NCBI RefSeq assembly: GCF_003105155.1
Contig: NZ_QETK01000007.1
Coordinates: 1 to 64,000, forward strand
Direction: 5' to 3'
DNA from: Pseudomonas sp. SDI
GTDB taxonomy: Bacteria > Pseudomonadota > Gammaproteobacteria > Pseudomonadales > Pseudomonadaceae
DNA: 64,000 nucleotides
Below, piece after piece: positions 50,415 to 59,106 of the stretch (the stretch's first letter is position 1; the number at the start of each line of letters is the position of its first letter). The notes below the pieces were generated by a model. The model was given only the letters and a program-made list of their open reading frames with translations, did not search any database and was not told the DNA's origin. A program made the translations under genes and the position numbers.

Positions 50415-50987
50415 TCAGAATTTGGTCGTCGGGGTGGCCGCCGTGGCGGTGACACCGTGCTGGCCGCTCGGGCCGATCAGTTGCAGCTGGATTTTTTGGG
50501 TGGCGGGGAACGCCTTGAACAGCGGGCTCAGGTCCAGCTGCGTCAGGTTTGCCGGTTCGCTGCAGGTGAATTGGTAATGCGCGTGGATCTCGCTGTGTGC
50601 GTGGTCGTGCTCGTCGTCATCGGCATCGTCGTCCTTGGCCGGGGCATCGTCGAACAGTGGGCTGTCGAGGTCCTGATCGGTTTCTGTGCAGCCAGCGGCG
50701 TTGCCCAGGGCGAACAGGCTCAGTGGTTGCTCCAGCTGCTTGCGCACGGTGGCGACCGTGGCCTTGTCGGCGGCGCTGACGGCAGCGTGTTCGAAGCCCA
50801 GCAGGTTCATCGCCGGGCTTTCCAGTTCCAGCTCCAGGGTAGTGCCGTCGAGCACCGCATTGACCCGGGCCACCCCGTGCTCATGGGCACCGAGGCTGCC
50901 ATGGGCATGGTCGTCGTGGTCATCGTGTGCATGGGCTACAGCGAGGGGCAGCAGGGCGAGCGGCAAGGCGAGCAGCAGACGACGCAT
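50415..50987 (-). CDS. Histidine-rich DUF2796 periplasmic protein
   Basis: 190 residues from ATG 50987, with GGAG upstream. The signal peptide is about 1-21 (MRRLLLALPLALLPLAVAHA). Next comes a His/Asp cluster (HDDHDDHAHGSLGAHEHGVA), and a second, DDDADDDEHDHAHSEIHAHYQ, is near residue 125-145. These could bind Zn or similar ions. Homologous operons in P. aeruginosa are reported as Zur-regulated. A GAAATGTTATA half-site lies 35 bases upstream, supporting zinc control here. Confidence 0.88.
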   Translation of the reverse strand: MRRLLLALPLALLPLAVAHAHDDHDDHAHGSLGAHEHGVARVNAVLDGTTLELELESPAMNLLGFEHAAVSAADKATVATVRKQLEQPLSLFALGNAAGCTETDQDLDSPLFDDAPAKDDDADDDEHDHAHSEIHAHYQFTCSEPANLTQLDLSPLFKAFPATQKIQLQLIGPSGQHGVTATAATPTTKF

Positions 50988-51021
50988 GGAGAGTACTCCG
51001 CAAGGGCGTTGGACATGTTTT

Positions 51022-51035
51022 GAAATGTTATAACA
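51022..51035 (-). promoter_or_regulatory. Putative Zur-type operator
   Basis: GAAATGTTATA (51022-51032) equals the left half of the gamma-proteobacterial Zur consensus, and TGTTATAACA (51026-51035) is a perfect 10-base palindrome. The right half of the 23-base consensus is poor. The site lies between the DUF2796 operon (-) and the small gene at 51119 (+), so it could control both. Confidence 0.55.
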
Positions 51036-51118
51036 AGTTTTGTAATGGATGCTAGCACTGCTTGGCGACGGGGTGTGTGCGTGGGAGCATGGGCGTCTGA
51101 ACACAGGAGGGTGCGAGC

Positions 51119-51466
51119 GTGCGAATTCGAGGGCACATCGGCGATTGGCCGGTGGATTTGACTGTAGAGCTGGACCCGGCGGAGTGGGCCCAGTTGGGTG
51201 GGCACTTGGCTGCGGTGGCACCGGCGGTGGTGACGGGTGCTGCGCCGGCGGTGTCGGCGCGGCCGGACGATTCGCTCTGGCAGGCCGCGCGCGAGGTGCT
51301 GCGCAAGGCCGGGCATTTGAGCGGGCCGCAGTTGCTGGAACAGCTGGAAGGGTTGGCCGGGAATACGGCGAGTGGCAAGCGCCTGCTGGTGCGTTTGCGC
51401 CATAGCGCCGAGGTGAAGGTAGAGAGCGGGGCCGACGCGCCGGAGTATCACTGGGTGGGGCTGTAG
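51119..51466 (+). CDS. Small protein of unknown function, divergent from the DUF2796 operon
   Basis: 115 residues starting at GTG 51119, with a strong AGGAGG eight bases upstream. No signal peptide or membrane segment. The central part (DDSLWQAAREVLRKAGHLSGPQLLEQLEGLAG) is predicted helical by eye, and the tail is basic (SGKRLLVRLRHSAEVKVE). I do not recognise the family. Its divergence from a metal-related operon, with a Zur-like site between, suggests but does not prove a related role. Confidence 0.65.
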   Translation: MRIRGHIGDWPVDLTVELDPAEWAQLGGHLAAVAPAVVTGAAPAVSARPDDSLWQAAREVLRKAGHLSGPQLLEQLEGLAGNTASGKRLLVRLRHSAEVKVESGADAPEYHWVGL

Positions 51467-51477
51467 GCGCAGGCAAG

Positions 51478-51516
51478 CCAGCTCCTACAGGGAGCGGGCT
51501 TGTCCCGCGATGAGGC
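51478..51516 (+). repeat. REP element between convergent genes
   Basis: CTCCTACAGG followed by GAGCGGGCTTGTCCCGCGATGAGG, with hairpin arms GCGGG (51494-51498) and CCCGC (51504-51508). The sequence closely resembles the copies at 61591-61667. It lies between the stop codons of the 115-residue gene (+) and the ybbN gene (-), the usual location for Pseudomonas REPs. Confidence 0.8.
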
Positions 51517-51524
51517 GCTGAAGG

Positions 51525-52397
51525 TCAGTACAACGCCGCAAACAACTTGCGCCGGTACACCCCCACCAGCGGATGATCGCTGCCCAGCAGCTCGAACACC
51601 TGCAGCAGCGTCTTGTGCGGCAACCCGCCCTCATAGCCGCGATTACGCATGAACAGCTTCAACAGCCCATCCAGCGCCGCCTCATACTGCTGGCGCGACA
51701 ACTGCTGAATGCTCAGCTGATACGCCGCCTCGTCATCCTCGGCATGCTGCGCCAGGCGCGATTTTAGTTCGGCCACTTCCGGCAAGCTCGCTGCCTGCCG
51801 CAGGAAGGTCAGTTGCGCCTTCGCGCCAGCCAGCGCGGCCTTGTGCTCATCGCTCTTCACCGCATCCAGCACGGCTTGCGCTTCATTCAGCTCGCCCCGT
51901 TCAGCCAGGCAGCGTGCATAGAGGATCAGCGCCCCGGCATTGCTGTTGTCTTCGCTCAGCAGCGCCTTCAGCGTGGCCTCGGCTTCACTGAAACGCCCTT
52001 CGGCGAACAGCGCCTGCGCCAGCTCCAGCGGGTCGGCTGCGGCCGCTGGCGGCATCTGTACATGCGGTTCGAGCAAGGCCCGAATCGCCGATTCCGGCTG
52101 GGCCCCGGCAAAGCCGTCGACCGGTTGACCATCCTTGAACAGCACCACGGTCGGCAGGCTGCGAATGCCGAAGCGGGCAACGACATCCTGCTCAATGTCG
52201 CAGTTGACCTTGGCCAGCAGCAACTCGCCCTGATAGTCCTCGGCAATCTTCGCCAGCAGTGGCATCAGCGCTTTGCACGGCGCACACCATTCGGCCCAAA
52301 AGTCGACGAGGACCGGCTTGTGGAAGGAATTCTGAATGACCGACTGATCGAAATCGGCGTCGGTGGCGTCGAAAATGTACGGGGTGTCTTGGCTCAT
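51525..52397 (-). CDS. ybbN: Thioredoxin-fold TPR co-chaperone, YbbN/CnoX type
   Basis: Protects proteins from oxidative misfolding and hands them to DnaK or GroEL in the described family. The 290 residues have a thioredoxin domain (about 1-110) with active-site motif W37-C-A-P-C41, then about 170 helical residues in TPR-like units (ALILYARCLAERGELNEAQAVL and others). E. coli YbbN lacks the CxxC pair; this one has it, so it may keep redox activity. It lies next to methyltransferase and lipoprotein genes on the same strand, with 40 bases between. Confidence 0.88.
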   Translation of the reverse strand: MSQDTPYIFDATDADFDQSVIQNSFHKPVLVDFWAEWCAPCKALMPLLAKIAEDYQGELLLAKVNCDIEQDVVARFGIRSLPTVVLFKDGQPVDGFAGAQPESAIRALLEPHVQMPPAAAADPLELAQALFAEGRFSEAEATLKALLSEDNSNAGALILYARCLAERGELNEAQAVLDAVKSDEHKAALAGAKAQLTFLRQAASLPEVAELKSRLAQHAEDDEAAYQLSIQQLSRQQYEAALDGLLKLFMRNRGYEGGLPHKTLLQVFELLGSDHPLVGVYRRKLFAALY

Positions 52398-52437
52398 CGC
52401 GATTCTCGCAAATCCTTGAATGCCAGCACTATAAGGC

Positions 52438-53091
52438 TCAGCGGCTGGCGTGGTACAGGCTCACCTGGCGGAACGCGTGGGGCTCGGCCAGATCGGGCAG
52501 GGTGAGGGCGTGCAGCGTGTCCAACTGACGGTACAGCGGGTGACGGAAATCGCGCACCCGTGAATCGGCCACCAGCGCCTCGCGACCGCGGCTGAGGAAG
52601 GCGTCGAGCAGCGGCAGGTTGGCGCGGTCGTAGAGCACGTCGGCCACCAGGATCAGGTCGAAACGGTCGGCTTCGGCGAAAAAATCGCTGGAATAACTCA
52701 GCTCCACGCCATTGAGTGCAGCGTTCGCCCGGCTGGCATCCAGCGCCAGCGGGTCGAGGTCGCAGGCTACCACCTCCCGCGCCCCGGCCCGCGCCGCCGC
52801 GATTCCGGCGATGCCGGAGCCGGCACCGAAATCCAGTACGCGCTTGCCCGCCACCCAGTGCGGTTGCGCTGCCAGGTAACGGGCCAGCGCCAGGCCGCTG
52901 GCCCAGCAGAAACTCCAGTACGGCGGCTCGTGCAGGATGCGCCGGGTTTCTTCCGGACTGAAGGCGCGGTCCATGTTCTCGGCATCGATCAGCCATAGCT
53001 TCAGCGCGCACTCGGGCAGCTCGCTGACCACCAGTTGCGCATCGCCCAGTAGCCCGCTTAGCGCCTGTTGCAGGTGAACTGGTGCAGTCAT
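52438..53091 (-). CDS. Class I SAM methyltransferase, ETF-beta lysine methyltransferase-like
   Basis: 217 residues with the SAM-binding motif DFGAGSG at 87-93 and post-motif ACDLDPLAL. The ADVLYD motif at about 150 is typical of the METTL16-family lysine methyltransferases (ETFB-KMT/PrmA branch). The N-terminal [19 protein letters not shown] is like the substrate-recognition block of ETF-beta methyltransferases. The target is probably the electron-transfer flavoprotein or another protein, but this is inference. The start overlaps the lipoprotein gene stop by four bases. Confidence 0.8.
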   Translation of the reverse strand: MTAPVHLQQALSGLLGDAQLVVSELPECALKLWLIDAENMDRAFSPEETRRILHEPPYWSFCWASGLALARYLAAQPHWVAGKRVLDFGAGSGIAGIAAARAGAREVVACDLDPLALDASRANAALNGVELSYSSDFFAEADRFDLILVADVLYDRANLPLLDAFLSRGREALVADSRVRDFRHPLYRQLDTLHALTLPDLAEPHAFRQVSLYHASR

Positions 53092-53534
53092 GGGGCTTTT
53101 TCGAAGCGCAGTTGGCCAGTGGCCTGGGTGTGTGCCTGGGCAATCGGCACCGGCTTGAGGTGCAGGATCAACTGCCCGGACTGACTGGCACGGCCACGCA
53201 ATTCGACCCGTGCCCCCGCCGGGAACGCCTCGGGGTTGAAGCGCAGCTGGAACGGCAGGTCCTGGCCATTGCCGTTCAGCGTGCTGCTGGCCAGCAGGCG
53301 TTGTGGGCGTCCGCGCTCATCGATCACCAGCAGTGCCAGCTCGACTTCGGAGCCCGTCGGTACGCCGAGCAGGCTGCCGCTCAGCTCGCGCTGATAGGCG
53401 GGCAGTGGGCCGGCGCCGGCGGTTTTTTTCACGGCGACGGGCGCGGTTTGCGGGGCTTGGGATTTGGGTGTGTCGCTGCCGCAGGCGGCCAGCAGGACAG
53501 CAAAACTGAGCACAACAAGCGCTCGAATCGACAT
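53088..53534 (-). CDS. YbaY-like lipoprotein
   Basis: 148 residues from ATG 53534, favoured over 53555 by an AAGGA seven bases upstream. The lipobox LLAAC lies at about 14-18 after the hydrophobic core [17 protein letters not shown], followed by [12 protein letters not shown] YbaY-type beta domain follows ([25 protein letters not shown]...FRLRF-type strands ending GQLRFEKAP). It is thus a predicted outer-membrane or periplasmic lipoprotein of unknown function, cotranscribed with the methyltransferase. Confidence 0.8.
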   Translation of the reverse strand: MSIRALVVLSFAVLLAACGSDTPKSQAPQTAPVAVKKTAGAGPLPAYQRELSGSLLGVPTGSEVELALLVIDERGRPQRLLASSTLNGNGQDLPFQLRFNPEAFPAGARVELRGRASQSGQLILHLKPVPIAQAHTQATGQLRFEKAP

Positions 53535-53642
53535 GGTGAAATCCTTAAGGGGCATATTTCCTCACTGGATGGTAACCCCTTTGGCTTGTCTTGCCAGTGG
53601 GATGCGCTACCATGGCCCTCCCTTTTTTTGTTGCCTGCCACC

Positions 53643-54107
53643 ATGCACTGTCCCTTCTGCGGTGCCAACGACACCAAGGTCATCGACTCGCGACTGGTCG
53701 CCGAGGGCGAGCAAGTCCGCCGTCGCCGCGAATGCGTGGCCTGCGGTGAGCGTTTCACCACCTTCGAAACCGCCGAGCTGGTACTGCCTCGCCTGATCAA
53801 GCAGGACGGCAGCCGCCAACCGTTCGACGAAGACAAACTGCGCGCCGGCATGCAGCGGGCGCTGGAAAAACGCCCGGTCAGCGTCGAGCGGCTGGAAGCG
53901 GCGCTGGCGCATATCAAGCACAAGCTGCGCGCCACTGGCGAGCGCGAGGTCAAGTCGCTGGTCGTCGGCGAGTTGGTGATGAGCGAGCTGCAGAAGCTCG
54001 ACGAAGTCGCCTACATCCGCTTCGCCTCGGTCTACCGGCGGTTCCAGGACCTGGACGAGTTCCGCGAAGAAATCGATCGCCTGGCGCGCGAGCCGGCTAA
54101 AGAGTGA
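53643..54107 (+). CDS. nrdR: Transcriptional repressor NrdR
   Basis: Represses ribonucleotide reductase operons when dATP or ATP is bound. The start ATG 53643 gives 154 residues. The zinc ribbon is C3, C6, C31, C34 ([17 protein letters not shown]...[12 protein letters not shown]), followed by the ATP-cone domain ([27 protein letters not shown]). It is two bases before ribD, in the conserved nrdR-ribD order of Pseudomonas. Confidence 0.97.
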   Translation: MHCPFCGANDTKVIDSRLVAEGEQVRRRRECVACGERFTTFETAELVLPRLIKQDGSRQPFDEDKLRAGMQRALEKRPVSVERLEAALAHIKHKLRATGEREVKSLVVGELVMSELQKLDEVAYIRFASVYRRFQDLDEFREEIDRLAREPAKE

Positions 54108-54109
54108 GC

Positions 54110-55240
54110 ATGCCCAGCGAACGCGCGGTACTCGACGCCCACTACATGGCCCGCGCGCTGGAACTGGCGCGCAAGGGTCTGTACAGCACCCATCCCAACC
54201 CGCGGGTTGGCTGCGTGATCGTCCGCGATGGGCAGATCGTCGGCGAAGGCTGGCACGTGCGTGCCGGCGAACCGCATGCCGAAGTGCATGCCTTGCGCCA
54301 GGCCGGCGAGCTGGCCCGTGGCGCCTGCGCCTACGTGACCCTGGAGCCGTGTAGCCACCATGGGCGTACGCCGCCGTGCGCCGAGGCGCTGGTCAAGGCT
54401 GGGGTTGCCCGGGTGGTCGCTGCCATGCAGGACCCCAACCCGCAAGTGGCCGGCAAGGGCCTGGCGCGGTTGGCCGAGGTCGGCATCGAAGTGGCCAGCG
54501 GTGTGCTTGAACAGGATGCGCGGGCGCTCAACCCCGGCTTTCTCAAGCGCATGGAACACGGCCTGCCATATGTGCGGGTAAAACTGGCGATGAGCCTCGA
54601 CGGGCGTACAGCCATGGCCAGCGGTGAAAGCCAGTGGATCACTGGCCCGGCCGCGCGCTCGGCGGTGCAGCGCCTGCGCGCGCGCTCCAGCGTGGTCCTG
54701 AGCAGCGCCGCCAGCGTACTGGCTGACAATGCGCGGATGACTGTGCGCGGCGAAGCGCTCGGCCTCGACGCCGAGACCACCGCGCTGGCCATGGCCCGCC
54801 CGCCGCTGCGCGTACTGATCGACGGGCGTTTGCGCCTGCCGCTGGACGCGCCGTTCTTCCAGGCCGGCCCGGCGCTGGTGGTCACGGCTGCCGCCGTCGA
54901 CCCGCGCTATGTCGCTGCCGGCCACGAATTGTTGCAACTGCCTGGCGCCGACGGCCAGGTCGACCTGGACGCGCTACTCGTCGAACTGGCACGCCGCGGC
55001 GTCAACGAAGTGCTGGTCGAGGCCGGCCCCGGCCTGGCTGGCGCCTTCGCCCAGCGTGGTCAGGTCGACGAGTTCCAACTGTTCATTGCCGGCAAGTTTC
55101 TCGGCTCCAGTGCCCGCCCGCTGCTCGACTGGCCACTGGCCCGGATGAGCGAGGCGCCTGCACTGAAAATCACTGAAATGCGCGCGGTTGGCGATGACTG
55201 GCGAGTCACTGCCATTCCTGTGCCAGCGCCCAGCGTATAA
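54110..55240 (+). CDS. ribD: Bifunctional riboflavin deaminase/reductase RibD
   Basis: Deaminates and then reduces the GTP cyclohydrolase product. ATG 54110 gives 376 residues; the GTG at 54104 overlaps the nrdR stop and is less likely. The deaminase zinc site is H56-A-E58 and P80-C81...C90 (VTLEPCSHHGRTPPC). The reductase domain follows with GLPYVRVKLAMSLDGRTA and NEVLVEAGPGLAGAF. It is followed by ribE after 46 bases. Confidence 0.95.
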   Translation: MPSERAVLDAHYMARALELARKGLYSTHPNPRVGCVIVRDGQIVGEGWHVRAGEPHAEVHALRQAGELARGACAYVTLEPCSHHGRTPPCAEALVKAGVARVVAAMQDPNPQVAGKGLARLAEVGIEVASGVLEQDARALNPGFLKRMEHGLPYVRVKLAMSLDGRTAMASGESQWITGPAARSAVQRLRARSSVVLSSAASVLADNARMTVRGEALGLDAETTALAMARPPLRVLIDGRLRLPLDAPFFQAGPALVVTAAAVDPRYVAAGHELLQLPGADGQVDLDALLVELARRGVNEVLVEAGPGLAGAFAQRGQVDEFQLFIAGKFLGSSARPLLDWPLARMSEAPALKITEMRAVGDDWRVTAIPVPAPSV

Positions 55241-55286
55241 TTTGCGGCTGGCGCCATCAGCGCACCGCTGTTCTCGAGGAGGACTC

Positions 55287-55949
55287 ATGTTTACCGGCAT
55301 TATCGAATCCATCGGCAGCATCCGCTCGTTGACCCCTAAAGGCGGCGACGTGCGGGTTTACGTCGCCACCGGCAAGCTCGACCTGGGCGATGTGAAACTG
55401 GGCGACAGCATTGCCGTCAACGGCGTCTGCCTCACCGCAGTAGAACTGCCAGGCGACGGCTTCTGGGCCGACGTCAGCCGCGAAACCCTGGAATGCACTG
55501 CCTTCGACGACTTGAAGAGCGGCAGCCCGGTCAACCTGGAAAAAGCCCTGACCCCCAGCAGCCGCCTGGGCGGTCACCTGGTCAGCGGGCATGTCGACGG
55601 TGTCGGCGAGATCGTCTCGCGCACCGATAATGCCCGCGCCATCCAGTTCCGTGTGCGTGCACCGAAGGAACTGGCCAAATACATCGCCCACAAGGGTTCG
55701 ATCACCGTCGACGGCACCAGCCTGACGGTCAACGTGGTCGATGGCGCCGAATTCGAGCTGACCATCGTGCCGCACACCCTGGCCGAAACCATCATGGCCG
55801 ACTACCGTCCGGGACGTCGGGTGAACCTTGAGGTCGATCTGCTGGCTCGCTACCTGGAACGCCTGCTGCTGGGCGACAAGGCAGCCGAGCCGAGCAAGGG
55901 CGGTATCACTGAAAGCTTCCTGGCCGCCAACGGCTACCTGAAATCCTGA
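55287..55949 (+). CDS. ribE: Riboflavin synthase (alpha subunit)
   Basis: Dismutates two lumazines to riboflavin. ATG 55287 gives the family N-terminus MFTGIIESIGSIRSL and 220 residues, with GAGGAGGA upstream; the longer frame into ribD is discarded. Two lumazine-binding barrels can be seen, with VNGVCLTAVEL in the first and GHLVSGHVDGVGEI and VDGTSLTVNVV in the second. ribBA follows 18 bases later. Confidence 0.97.
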   Translation: MFTGIIESIGSIRSLTPKGGDVRVYVATGKLDLGDVKLGDSIAVNGVCLTAVELPGDGFWADVSRETLECTAFDDLKSGSPVNLEKALTPSSRLGGHLVSGHVDGVGEIVSRTDNARAIQFRVRAPKELAKYIAHKGSITVDGTSLTVNVVDGAEFELTIVPHTLAETIMADYRPGRRVNLEVDLLARYLERLLLGDKAAEPSKGGITESFLAANGYLKS

Positions 55950-55967
55950 TTTGAAAGGGGGTGCCGC

Positions 55968-57059
55968 GTGGCGCTCAACAGCATCGAAGAACTGGTCGAA
56001 GACATCCGTCAGGGCAAAATGGTCATCCTCATGGATGACGAAGACCGCGAGAACGAAGGCGACATCATCATGGCCTCGGAGTGCTGCAAGGCCGAGCACA
56101 TCAACTTCATGGCCAAGCACGCCCGTGGCCTGATCTGCATGCCGATGAGCCGCGAGCGCTGCGAGCTGCTCAAGCTGCCGCTGATGGCGCCGCGTAACGG
56201 CTCCGGCTTCGGCACCAAGTTCACCGTGTCGATCGAAGCCGCCGAAGGCGTTACCACCGGCATCTCCGCCGCCGACCGGGCGCGCACCGTGCAAGCGGCC
56301 GCCGCCAAGGACGCCCGGGCTGAAGACATCGTCAGCCCGGGGCACATCTTCCCGCTGATGGCCCAGCCCGGTGGCACCCTGGCCCGTGCCGGTCACACCG
56401 AAGCCGCCTGCGACCTGGCGCGCATGGCCGGGTTCGAGCCGAGCGGAGTGATCTGCGAAGTGATGAACGACGACGGCACCATGTCGCGTCGCCCCGAGCT
56501 GGAAGCGTTTGCCGCCGAGCATGGCATCAAGATCGGCACCATCGCCGACCTGATTCACTACCGGATGATCCACGAACGTACCATTCAGCGGATTTCCGAG
56601 CAGCCGCTGGACAGCGAACTGGGTCATTTCAACCTGGTCACCTACCGCGATTCGGTGGAAGGCGACGTGCACATGGCACTGACTCTGGGCAAGATCTGCG
56701 CCGAGGAGCCGACCCTGGTGCGCGTGCACAACATGGACCCGCTGCGTGACCTGCTGATGGTCAAGCAGCCGGGCCGCTGGAGCCTGCGCGCCGCTATGAG
56801 CGCCGTGGCAGAGGCCGGCAGCGGCGTTGTGCTGTTGCTCGGTCACCCACTGGATGGCGACGTCTTGCTGGCACACATCCGCGAAAGCGGCGACAACGCC
56901 CAGATCAAGACCCCGACCACCTACAGCACCGTCGGTGCCGGTTCGCAGATCCTGCGCGACCTCGGTGTGCGCAAGATGCGCCTGATGAGTTCGCCGATGA
57001 AGTTCAATGCGATATCCGGATTCGATCTGGAAGTTGTAGAATACGTGCCCTCCGAATAA
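55968..57059 (+). CDS. ribBA: RibBA: DHBP synthase with degenerate GTP cyclohydrolase II domain
   Basis: 363 residues from GTG 55968. The N-terminal 3,4-dihydroxy-2-butanone-4-phosphate synthase half (about 1-200) is intact: catalytic DDEDRENEGD at 23-32, TGISAADRARTVQAA, GHIFPLMAQPGG and THTEAACDLARMAG-like GHTEAACDLARMAG. In the C-terminal half, the region aligned to the zinc site (VRVH at 252 onwards) reads NMDPLRDLLMVKQPGRWS and lacks all three cysteines found in RibA; the EGRG motif is also gone. This half is therefore probably not a cyclohydrolase. A complete ribA lies at 60488. Confidence 0.93.
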   Translation: MALNSIEELVEDIRQGKMVILMDDEDRENEGDIIMASECCKAEHINFMAKHARGLICMPMSRERCELLKLPLMAPRNGSGFGTKFTVSIEAAEGVTTGISAADRARTVQAAAAKDARAEDIVSPGHIFPLMAQPGGTLARAGHTEAACDLARMAGFEPSGVICEVMNDDGTMSRRPELEAFAAEHGIKIGTIADLIHYRMIHERTIQRISEQPLDSELGHFNLVTYRDSVEGDVHMALTLGKICAEEPTLVRVHNMDPLRDLLMVKQPGRWSLRAAMSAVAEAGSGVVLLLGHPLDGDVLLAHIRESGDNAQIKTPTTYSTVGAGSQILRDLGVRKMRLMSSPMKFNAISGFDLEVVEYVPSE

Positions 57060-57148
57060 AGCAGGGGCGTTTCCCGCTGCTGATTCGTGATCAAAACTCC
57101 CACATGCCGCGCCTTTGCGGCCTGGCTCTTTAAGATGAGAACCCCGCA

Positions 57149-57625
57149 ATGACCCTGAAGACCATCGAAGGTACCTTCATTGCCCCCAAAGGTCGCTATG
57201 CTTTGGTGGTTGGCCGCTTCAACAGCTTCGTCGTCGAAAGCCTGGTAAGCGGTGCCGTTGATGCCCTGGTTCGCCATGGCGTCAGCGAAAGCGACATCAC
57301 CATCATCCGCGCACCTGGCGCCTTCGAGATTCCGCTGGTTGCGCAGAAAGTCGCCCAACAAAGCGAATATGCCGCGATCATCGCCCTGGGCGCCGTGATC
57401 CGTGGCGGTACCCCGCACTTCGAATACGTGGCGGGCGAATGCACCAAGGGCCTGGCCCAGGTGTCCATGGAGTTCGGCGTACCGGTTGCCTTTGGTGTCC
57501 TGACCGTCGATTCGATCGAACAGGCCATCGAGCGTTCCGGCACCAAAGCCGGTAACAAGGGCGCCGAAGCTGCCCTGTCCGCTCTGGAAATGGTCAGCCT
57601 GCTGGCGCAGTTGGAGGCCAAGTGA
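57149..57625 (+). CDS. ribH: 6,7-dimethyl-8-ribityllumazine synthase
   Basis: Condenses the RibD product with the DHBP made by RibBA. The 158 residues contain [37 protein letters not shown] and [22 protein letters not shown] with the conserved His. Icosahedral or smaller assemblies cannot be told apart here. It overlaps nusB by four bases (GTGA), linking lumazine synthase and an antitermination factor in one operon, as in many gamma-proteobacteria. Confidence 0.96.
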   Translation: MTLKTIEGTFIAPKGRYALVVGRFNSFVVESLVSGAVDALVRHGVSESDITIIRAPGAFEIPLVAQKVAQQSEYAAIIALGAVIRGGTPHFEYVAGECTKGLAQVSMEFGVPVAFGVLTVDSIEQAIERSGTKAGNKGAEAALSALEMVSLLAQLEAK

Positions 57626-58122
57626 TTAGCGACGAAAGCGATCGTTTCAACCCGCGCGATCCAAAACCTGCGGATGCTGGCAAGCCATCGAAAAGCGCCA
57701 AGCGTCGCGACGCCCGTCAGCTCGCGACTCAGGCCCTGTACCAGTGGCACATGGCCAAGCAATCGCTGAACGAGATCGAAGCGCAGTTCCGGGTCGATAA
57801 CGATTTCACCGATGTCGACGGTGCTTACTTCCGCGAAATCCTCCACGGGGTTCCAGCCAAGAAAGTCGAAATCGACGAAGCACTCAAGCCGTGCCTGGAC
57901 CTGGCACTGGAAGAACTCGACCCGGTTGAACTGGCCGTACTGCGCCTGTCCACCTGGGAGTTCATGATGCGTGTCGATGTGCCGTACCGCGTGGTGATCA
58001 ACGAGGGCGTCGAACTGGCCAAGGTCTTCGGTGCTACCGATGGCCACAAGTTCGTCAACGGCGTGCTCGACAAGCTGGCGCCACGGCTTCGCGAAGCCGA
58101 AGTGAAGGCGTTCAAGCGCTGA
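57622..58122 (+). CDS. nusB: Transcription antitermination factor NusB
   Basis: Partner of S10 (NusE, encoded at 17722) in rRNA antitermination. 166 residues from GTG 57622, overlapping the ribH stop. After a hydrophilic N-terminal extension the core begins [26 protein letters not shown]. It ends with [31 protein letters not shown], the usual all-helical NusB fold. thiL follows by 18 bases. Confidence 0.96.
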   Translation: MISDESDRFNPRDPKPADAGKPSKSAKRRDARQLATQALYQWHMAKQSLNEIEAQFRVDNDFTDVDGAYFREILHGVPAKKVEIDEALKPCLDLALEELDPVELAVLRLSTWEFMMRVDVPYRVVINEGVELAKVFGATDGHKFVNGVLDKLAPRLREAEVKAFKR

Positions 58123-58140
58123 TTCCGGCGCTAGCGGCCC

Positions 58141-59106
58141 ATGGGTGAGTTCGAGCTGATCCGTCAGTACTTCGCCGCCGCGCAGTGTGCGCAGGCGGGC
58201 GAAGGCGTTGTTCTGGGGATCGGCGACGATTGCGCCCTGCTGGCCGTGCCGGCTGCAGAACAGCTGGCCATTTCTACCGATACGCTGGTGGCCGGGGTGC
58301 ATTTCCCGGCGGTCAGCGATCCTTATTTGCTCGGCCAGCGCTCGCTGGCGGTGGCCGCCAGCGACCTGGCAGCCATGGGCGCCACCCCGGTTGCCTTTAC
58401 CCTTGCCCTGACCCTGCCGGAGGTTCGTGCCGACTGGCTGGAGGCCTATGCCCGCGGTTTGAACCAGATGGCTCGCCAGTGCGGCTTGAGCCTGGTCGGT
58501 GGCGACACCACCCGTGGCCCGTTGAGCCTGACCATGACCGTGTTTGGCCGTGTGCCCGGCGGCCAGGCGCTGACCCGCCGCGGGGCACAGGTCGGCGACC
58601 TGCTGTGTGTCGGTGGCGAGCTGGGCAATGCCGCCGGCGCCTTGCCGCTGGTGCTCGGCGAGCGTGACGCGCCGGCAGAGATCGCTGCGCCGCTGCTGGC
58701 ACAGTACTGGTCGCCGGCGCCACAACTGGCGCTGGGCCAGGCGTTGCGTGGCAAGGCCACCGCGGCGCTGGATATTTCCGACGGTCTGCTGGCCGACTGT
58801 GGGCACATCGCAAGTGCCTCGCAGGTCGCGCTGCGCCTTGAGCTAGAGCGGCTACCCTTGGGCAAAGCGTTGCAGCAGTTGCTCGGTCTGGACGGTGCGC
58901 GCACGGCGGCACTGACCGGCGGCGATGACTACGTGATCGCGTTCACCCTACCACCTGCTGCGCTCGACGCGCTGCTCAAGGCCGGGTGGCCGGTGCGTGT
59001 GGTCGGCCGGGTCGAAGCCGGCAGCGGCGTCAGCCTGCATGATCGCCACGGCAACGACATCACCCCGGGTACACGGGGCTATCAACATTTTAGGGAGACA
59101 CCGTGA
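58141..59106 (+). CDS. thiL: Thiamine-monophosphate kinase
   Basis: Phosphorylates thiamine monophosphate to the active diphosphate. The 321 residues include the N-terminal MGEFELIRQYF, GIGDDCALL, the VVGVHF-like LVAGVHFP region and the SLVGGDTTRGPLSLTMTVFG nucleotide-binding block. Also present are DISDGLLADCGHIA and GDDYVIAFT. It overlaps pgpA by four bases, as is common. No thiamine riboswitch is visible upstream. Confidence 0.96.
   Translation: MGEFELIRQYFAAAQCAQAGEGVVLGIGDDCALLAVPAAEQLAISTDTLVAGVHFPAVSDPYLLGQRSLAVAASDLAAMGATPVAFTLALTLPEVRADWLEAYARGLNQMARQCGLSLVGGDTTRGPLSLTMTVFGRVPGGQALTRRGAQVGDLLCVGGELGNAAGALPLVLGERDAPAEIAAPLLAQYWSPAPQLALGQALRGKATAALDISDGLLADCGHIASASQVALRLELERLPLGKALQQLLGLDGARTAALTGGDDYVIAFTLPPAALDALLKAGWPVRVVGRVEAGSGVSLHDRHGNDITPGTRGYQHFRETP

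Noticed and set aside
55241-57148. FMN riboswitch near ribE, ribBA or ribH
   Set aside because: Spacers are only 46, 18 and 89 bases and show no conserved FMN aptamer blocks.
58123-58140. Thiamine riboswitch before thiL
   Set aside because: The 18-base gap is too short and thiL is in an operon with nusB.
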